Part shown: one piece after another, positions 16,064-17,230 of the stretch
How the letters are laid out: the number at the start of each line of letters is the position of its first letter
How positions within the stretch are numbered: the stretch's first letter is position 1
Source: an uncultured Alphaproteobacteria bacterium
Lineage (GTDB): Bacteria; Pseudomonadota; Alphaproteobacteria; CAAHEQ01; UBA3637
Length of the DNA stretch: 17,230 nucleotides
Reading direction: 5' to 3'
Assembly (NCBI GenBank): GCA_937935995.1
Contig: CALGXF010000074.1
Span: forward strand, 1-17,230
Translations under genes and position numbers: made by a program
Notes under the pieces: model-generated
Told to the model about the DNA's origin: nothing
Database searches by the model: none
What the model saw: only the letters and a program-made list of their open reading frames with translations

Positions 16064-16091
16064 ATAATAAAGAAATTAACCAAAAGAACAA
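16064..16091 (-). promoter_or_regulatory. Predicted promoter of the hydrolase-tspO operon
   Basis: On the minus strand TTGTTC (16091-16086) and TATTAT (16069-16064) are 16 bases apart, giving a start near 16057 and a leader of about 30 nt. The -10 box is good, the -35 poor. An alternative pair, TTGGTT/TATTTT, lies nearby in the same 72-bp divergent gap, which must also hold the comF promoter. For comF, TTGCAT (16042-16047) and GATAAT (16063-16068) are only 15 bases apart and so are weak. Confidence 0.35.
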
Positions 16092-16098
16092 GGAAAAA

Positions 16099-16824
16099 AT
16101 GAAATTGTTTCTTTCAAATATCGTGACATCATTTTTAAACATTGTCATGCCGGGCCGTTGTTTGCAATGCGGGCGAATTGTGTATGGGAAAAGTGCCCTA
16201 TGCGCTACGTGTTTTTCTAAAATTTACTTTTTGGCGCGTCAAGGCTGTCCCAGATGCGGCCGGCCGTATGATTTACCCGAAGACGAAGGCATGGTTTGCC
16301 CTGTTTGTTTAACAAAACCGCCTGTTTTCCATGCGCTACGATCTGCTTTTATTTATAACAAATTTTCACGTGAGCTTATTTTACCGTTTAAACACGCAGA
16401 CAGAACGGATATGACTCCGTTTTTGGGAAATTTAATGTACCAAGCCGGGCATGAGATGCTGGAAAAAGCAGATTTAATCATTGCTGTTCCGTTGCATCCG
16501 CGAAAGTTGATGAAAAGAAAATACAATCAGGCCGGTTTGTTGGCTCATTATCTGGCTAAAAAGACAAAAAAGCAATATTTAGCCAATACCTTGCAACGCA
16601 TTATTAATACTAAAACACAAGGCCATGATAATGCGGAACAAAGAAAACAAAATGTGAAAGGCGCTTTTTATGTTAAAAATCCAAAGCAAATTGCCGGTAA
16701 AAGAATTGTTATGATTGATGATGTGTATACAACCGGTGCAACTTTAAACGAATGTGCCAAAGTTCTTTACAAAGCCGGCGCTCAAAATGTTGACTGTTTA
16801 ACCATTGCCAGGGTCAGAGGATAA
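16099..16824 (+). CDS. comF: ComF family phosphoribosyltransferase-like protein
   Basis: A 241-aa protein with an N-terminal zinc-binding region of four CxxC pairs (C21/24, C35/38, C50/53, C67/70) and a C-terminal type I phosphoribosyltransferase domain. Landmarks are VPLHPRKLMKRKYNQAGLLA (130-149) and the PRPP-binding loop VMIDDVYTTGATL (204-216). ComF proteins are needed for DNA uptake in naturally competent bacteria, acting on incoming single-stranded DNA in the cytoplasm. Similar genes occur in many non-competent species (GntX), so competence cannot be assumed. AAGGAA lies just upstream of the ATG at 16099. The gene is monocistronic or first in its unit; a new promoter follows its stop directly. 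The prepilin-like gene about 220 bases downstream is at least compatible with DNA uptake. Confidence 0.92.
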   Translation: MKLFLSNIVTSFLNIVMPGRCLQCGRIVYGKSALCATCFSKIYFLARQGCPRCGRPYDLPEDEGMVCPVCLTKPPVFHALRSAFIYNKFSRELILPFKHADRTDMTPFLGNLMYQAGHEMLEKADLIIAVPLHPRKLMKRKYNQAGLLAHYLAKKTKKQYLANTLQRIINTKTQGHDNAEQRKQNVKGAFYVKNPKQIAGKRIVMIDDVYTTGATLNECAKVLYKAGAQNVDCLTIARVRG

Positions 16825-16827
16825 CGC

Positions 16828-16856
16828 TTGACAAAAGTTTTTAAAATGATTACAAA
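16828..16856 (+). promoter_or_regulatory. Predicted strong promoter downstream of comF
   Basis: A perfect TTGACA (16828-16833) lies 17 bases before TACAAA (16851-16856). The -35 box begins four bases after the comF stop, and transcription would begin near 16863, about 26 nt before the small ORF at 16889. The -35 with its flank (TTGACAAAAGTT) closely resembles the one on the minus strand at 20-9 (TTGACAAATGTT). Confidence 0.5.
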
Positions 16857-16888
16857 TAAACAAAGAATTTATTTACGGGAGTTTTGAC

Positions 16889-16960
16889 ATGTTTATTTAT
16901 CTTCAATCCAAAGCAAAAGATACCGTCATACCCCCCCCCCCCGCTTCTGATTTTAAATAA
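16889..16960 (+). CDS. Short ORF with an internal C12 tract (23 codons), possibly phase-variable
   Basis: ATG at 16889 with GGGAG 7 nt upstream opens a 23-codon frame that begins MFIYLQSKAKDTVI, then four Pro encoded by the C12 run (16931-16942), then ASDFK and TAA at 16958. It has its own predicted promoter and is followed by a small hairpin, so it looks like a complete expression unit. Gaining one C would end it after 20 codons (TGA). Losing one C would extend it to 46 codons, ending at TAG 17028-17030, just before the next ribosome binding site. I recognise no protein family in any of these versions. It could be a leader peptide, a remnant of a longer gene, or non-coding. That it is a real protein is uncertain. 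Confidence 0.35.
   Translation: MFIYLQSKAKDTVIPPPPASDFK
16931..16942. repeat. Homopolymeric C12 tract
   Basis: Twelve consecutive C/G pairs in an otherwise AT-rich intergenic stretch. No other C or G run of this length is seen, apart from the one cut by the left edge (1-8). Such runs slip during replication and are classical contingency loci in several bacterial pathogens and commensals. The exact length is also prone to sequencing error. Confidence 0.9.
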
Positions 16961-16977
16961 ATCATCATTCTTTTATT

Positions 16978-17001
16978 TCCCATCAAAATGGGATGTTTTT
17001 T
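16978..17001 (+). terminator. Possible intrinsic terminator after the C12 ORF
   Basis: A 6-bp stem (TCCCAT at 16978-16983, ATGGGA at 16988-16993) with a 4-nt loop is followed by TG and six T (16996-17001). The stem is short, so termination may be partial. It separates the C12 unit from the prepilin-like gene. Confidence 0.5.
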
Positions 17002-17043
17002 CATGTCTAATTCGTTATCATGACGTATAGAAAGGAATTCATA

Positions 17044-17230
17044 ATGCTTCAATTTCACACTTTTTCACGAACCAATCACGGTCGAACATTGTTGGAGATG
17101 TTGGGTGTTTTAGCCATTGTCGGGATTTTATCCATTGTGGCTTTGGTCGGGTTTACGTACGCCATGAACAAACATCGGGCGAATGAGACAATTTATGATG
17201 TGATGTTGCGCGGGACAAATGTCCCGATGG
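17044..17230 (+). CDS. Type IV prepilin-like protein (5' part, runs off window)
   Basis: The first 62 codons of a gene cut by the window end. It opens with a 13-residue leader ending in NHG, then the prepilin peptidase site G|RTLLE with Glu at +5 and a hydrophobic helix MLGVLAIVGILSIVALVGFTYAM. This is the N-methylated helix of type IV pilins and type II secretion pseudopilins. After it comes NKHRANETIYDVMLRGTNVP. The ATG at 17044 has AAAGGA 7 nt upstream. No confident promoter was found in 17002-17043. The protein would be inserted in the inner membrane, cleaved and N-methylated before assembly. Pilin, pseudopilin or an uncharacterised surface protein cannot be told apart from this fragment. 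Confidence 0.85.
   Translation, partial: MLQFHTFSRTNHGRTLLEMLGVLAIVGILSIVALVGFTYAMNKHRANETIYDVMLRGTNVPM

Noticed and set aside
16140..16310. Unusual four CxxC pairs in ComF as a novel feature
   Set aside because: ComF/GntX proteins commonly carry this N-terminal cysteine-rich region, so it is ordinary for the family.
17000..17031. Promoter for the prepilin-like gene (TATCAT or TATAGA as a -10 box)
   Set aside because: Neither box has a credible -35 at 15-19 bases, and TATAGA overlaps the ribosome binding site.

Overview
The window most likely comes from an alphaproteobacterium with modest GC. The main evidence is the gene order tsaE, amgK-type kinase, addB, addA, together with alphaproteobacterial-type AddB and AddA proteins. 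The prepilin-like protein at the right edge (G|RTLLE followed by MLGVLAIVGIL) resembles proteins I associate with uncultured, host-associated, low-GC Alphaproteobacteria, but that finer placement is inference. No rRNA, tRNA, CRISPR array, insertion sequence or prophage gene is visible. Nearly all the DNA is densely coding.

Left edge (1-2534, minus strand): a two-gene cell-wall operon. murL is transcribed first and overlaps a MurD-family ligase, and a clear intrinsic terminator follows. I read the pair as the MurD2/MurL route, in which L-Glu is added to UDP-MurNAc-L-Ala and the product is then epimerised to the D-Glu form. Beyond the terminator, bases 1-20 hold a minus-strand TTGACA followed by a G run that leaves the window.

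Centre (2622-14795, plus strand): eight genes with gaps of 16 nt or less or short overlaps, apparently one long operon. They encode a membrane-anchored Sel1-repeat protein, aminopeptidase N, a membrane protein with a degenerate staphylococcal-nuclease-like domain, TsaE (tRNA t6A synthesis), an AmgK-type sugar kinase (cell-wall recycling), the AddB and AddA subunits of the double-strand-break repair helicase-nuclease, and a lipoprotein with an alpha/beta-hydrolase fold. The sel1 and murL genes are divergent and have overlapping predicted promoters.

Right part (14792-17230): a minus-strand pair, an ABHD10-like alpha/beta hydrolase coupled to a TspO/MBR membrane protein, converges on the long operon with overlapping stop codons. 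Divergent from it is comF (phosphoribosyltransferase-like). After comF comes a small transcription unit: a TTGACA promoter, a good ribosome binding site, a 23-codon ORF containing a run of 12 C, and a weak hairpin terminator. The window ends inside a type IV prepilin-like gene.

The points I would look at first are the two C/G homopolymer tracts placed in likely expression signals, the MurL/MurD2 pair, the nuclease-like domain that has lost its catalytic residues, the lipoprotein with Asp in place of the nucleophile Ser, and the AmgK kinase without an adjacent MurU.
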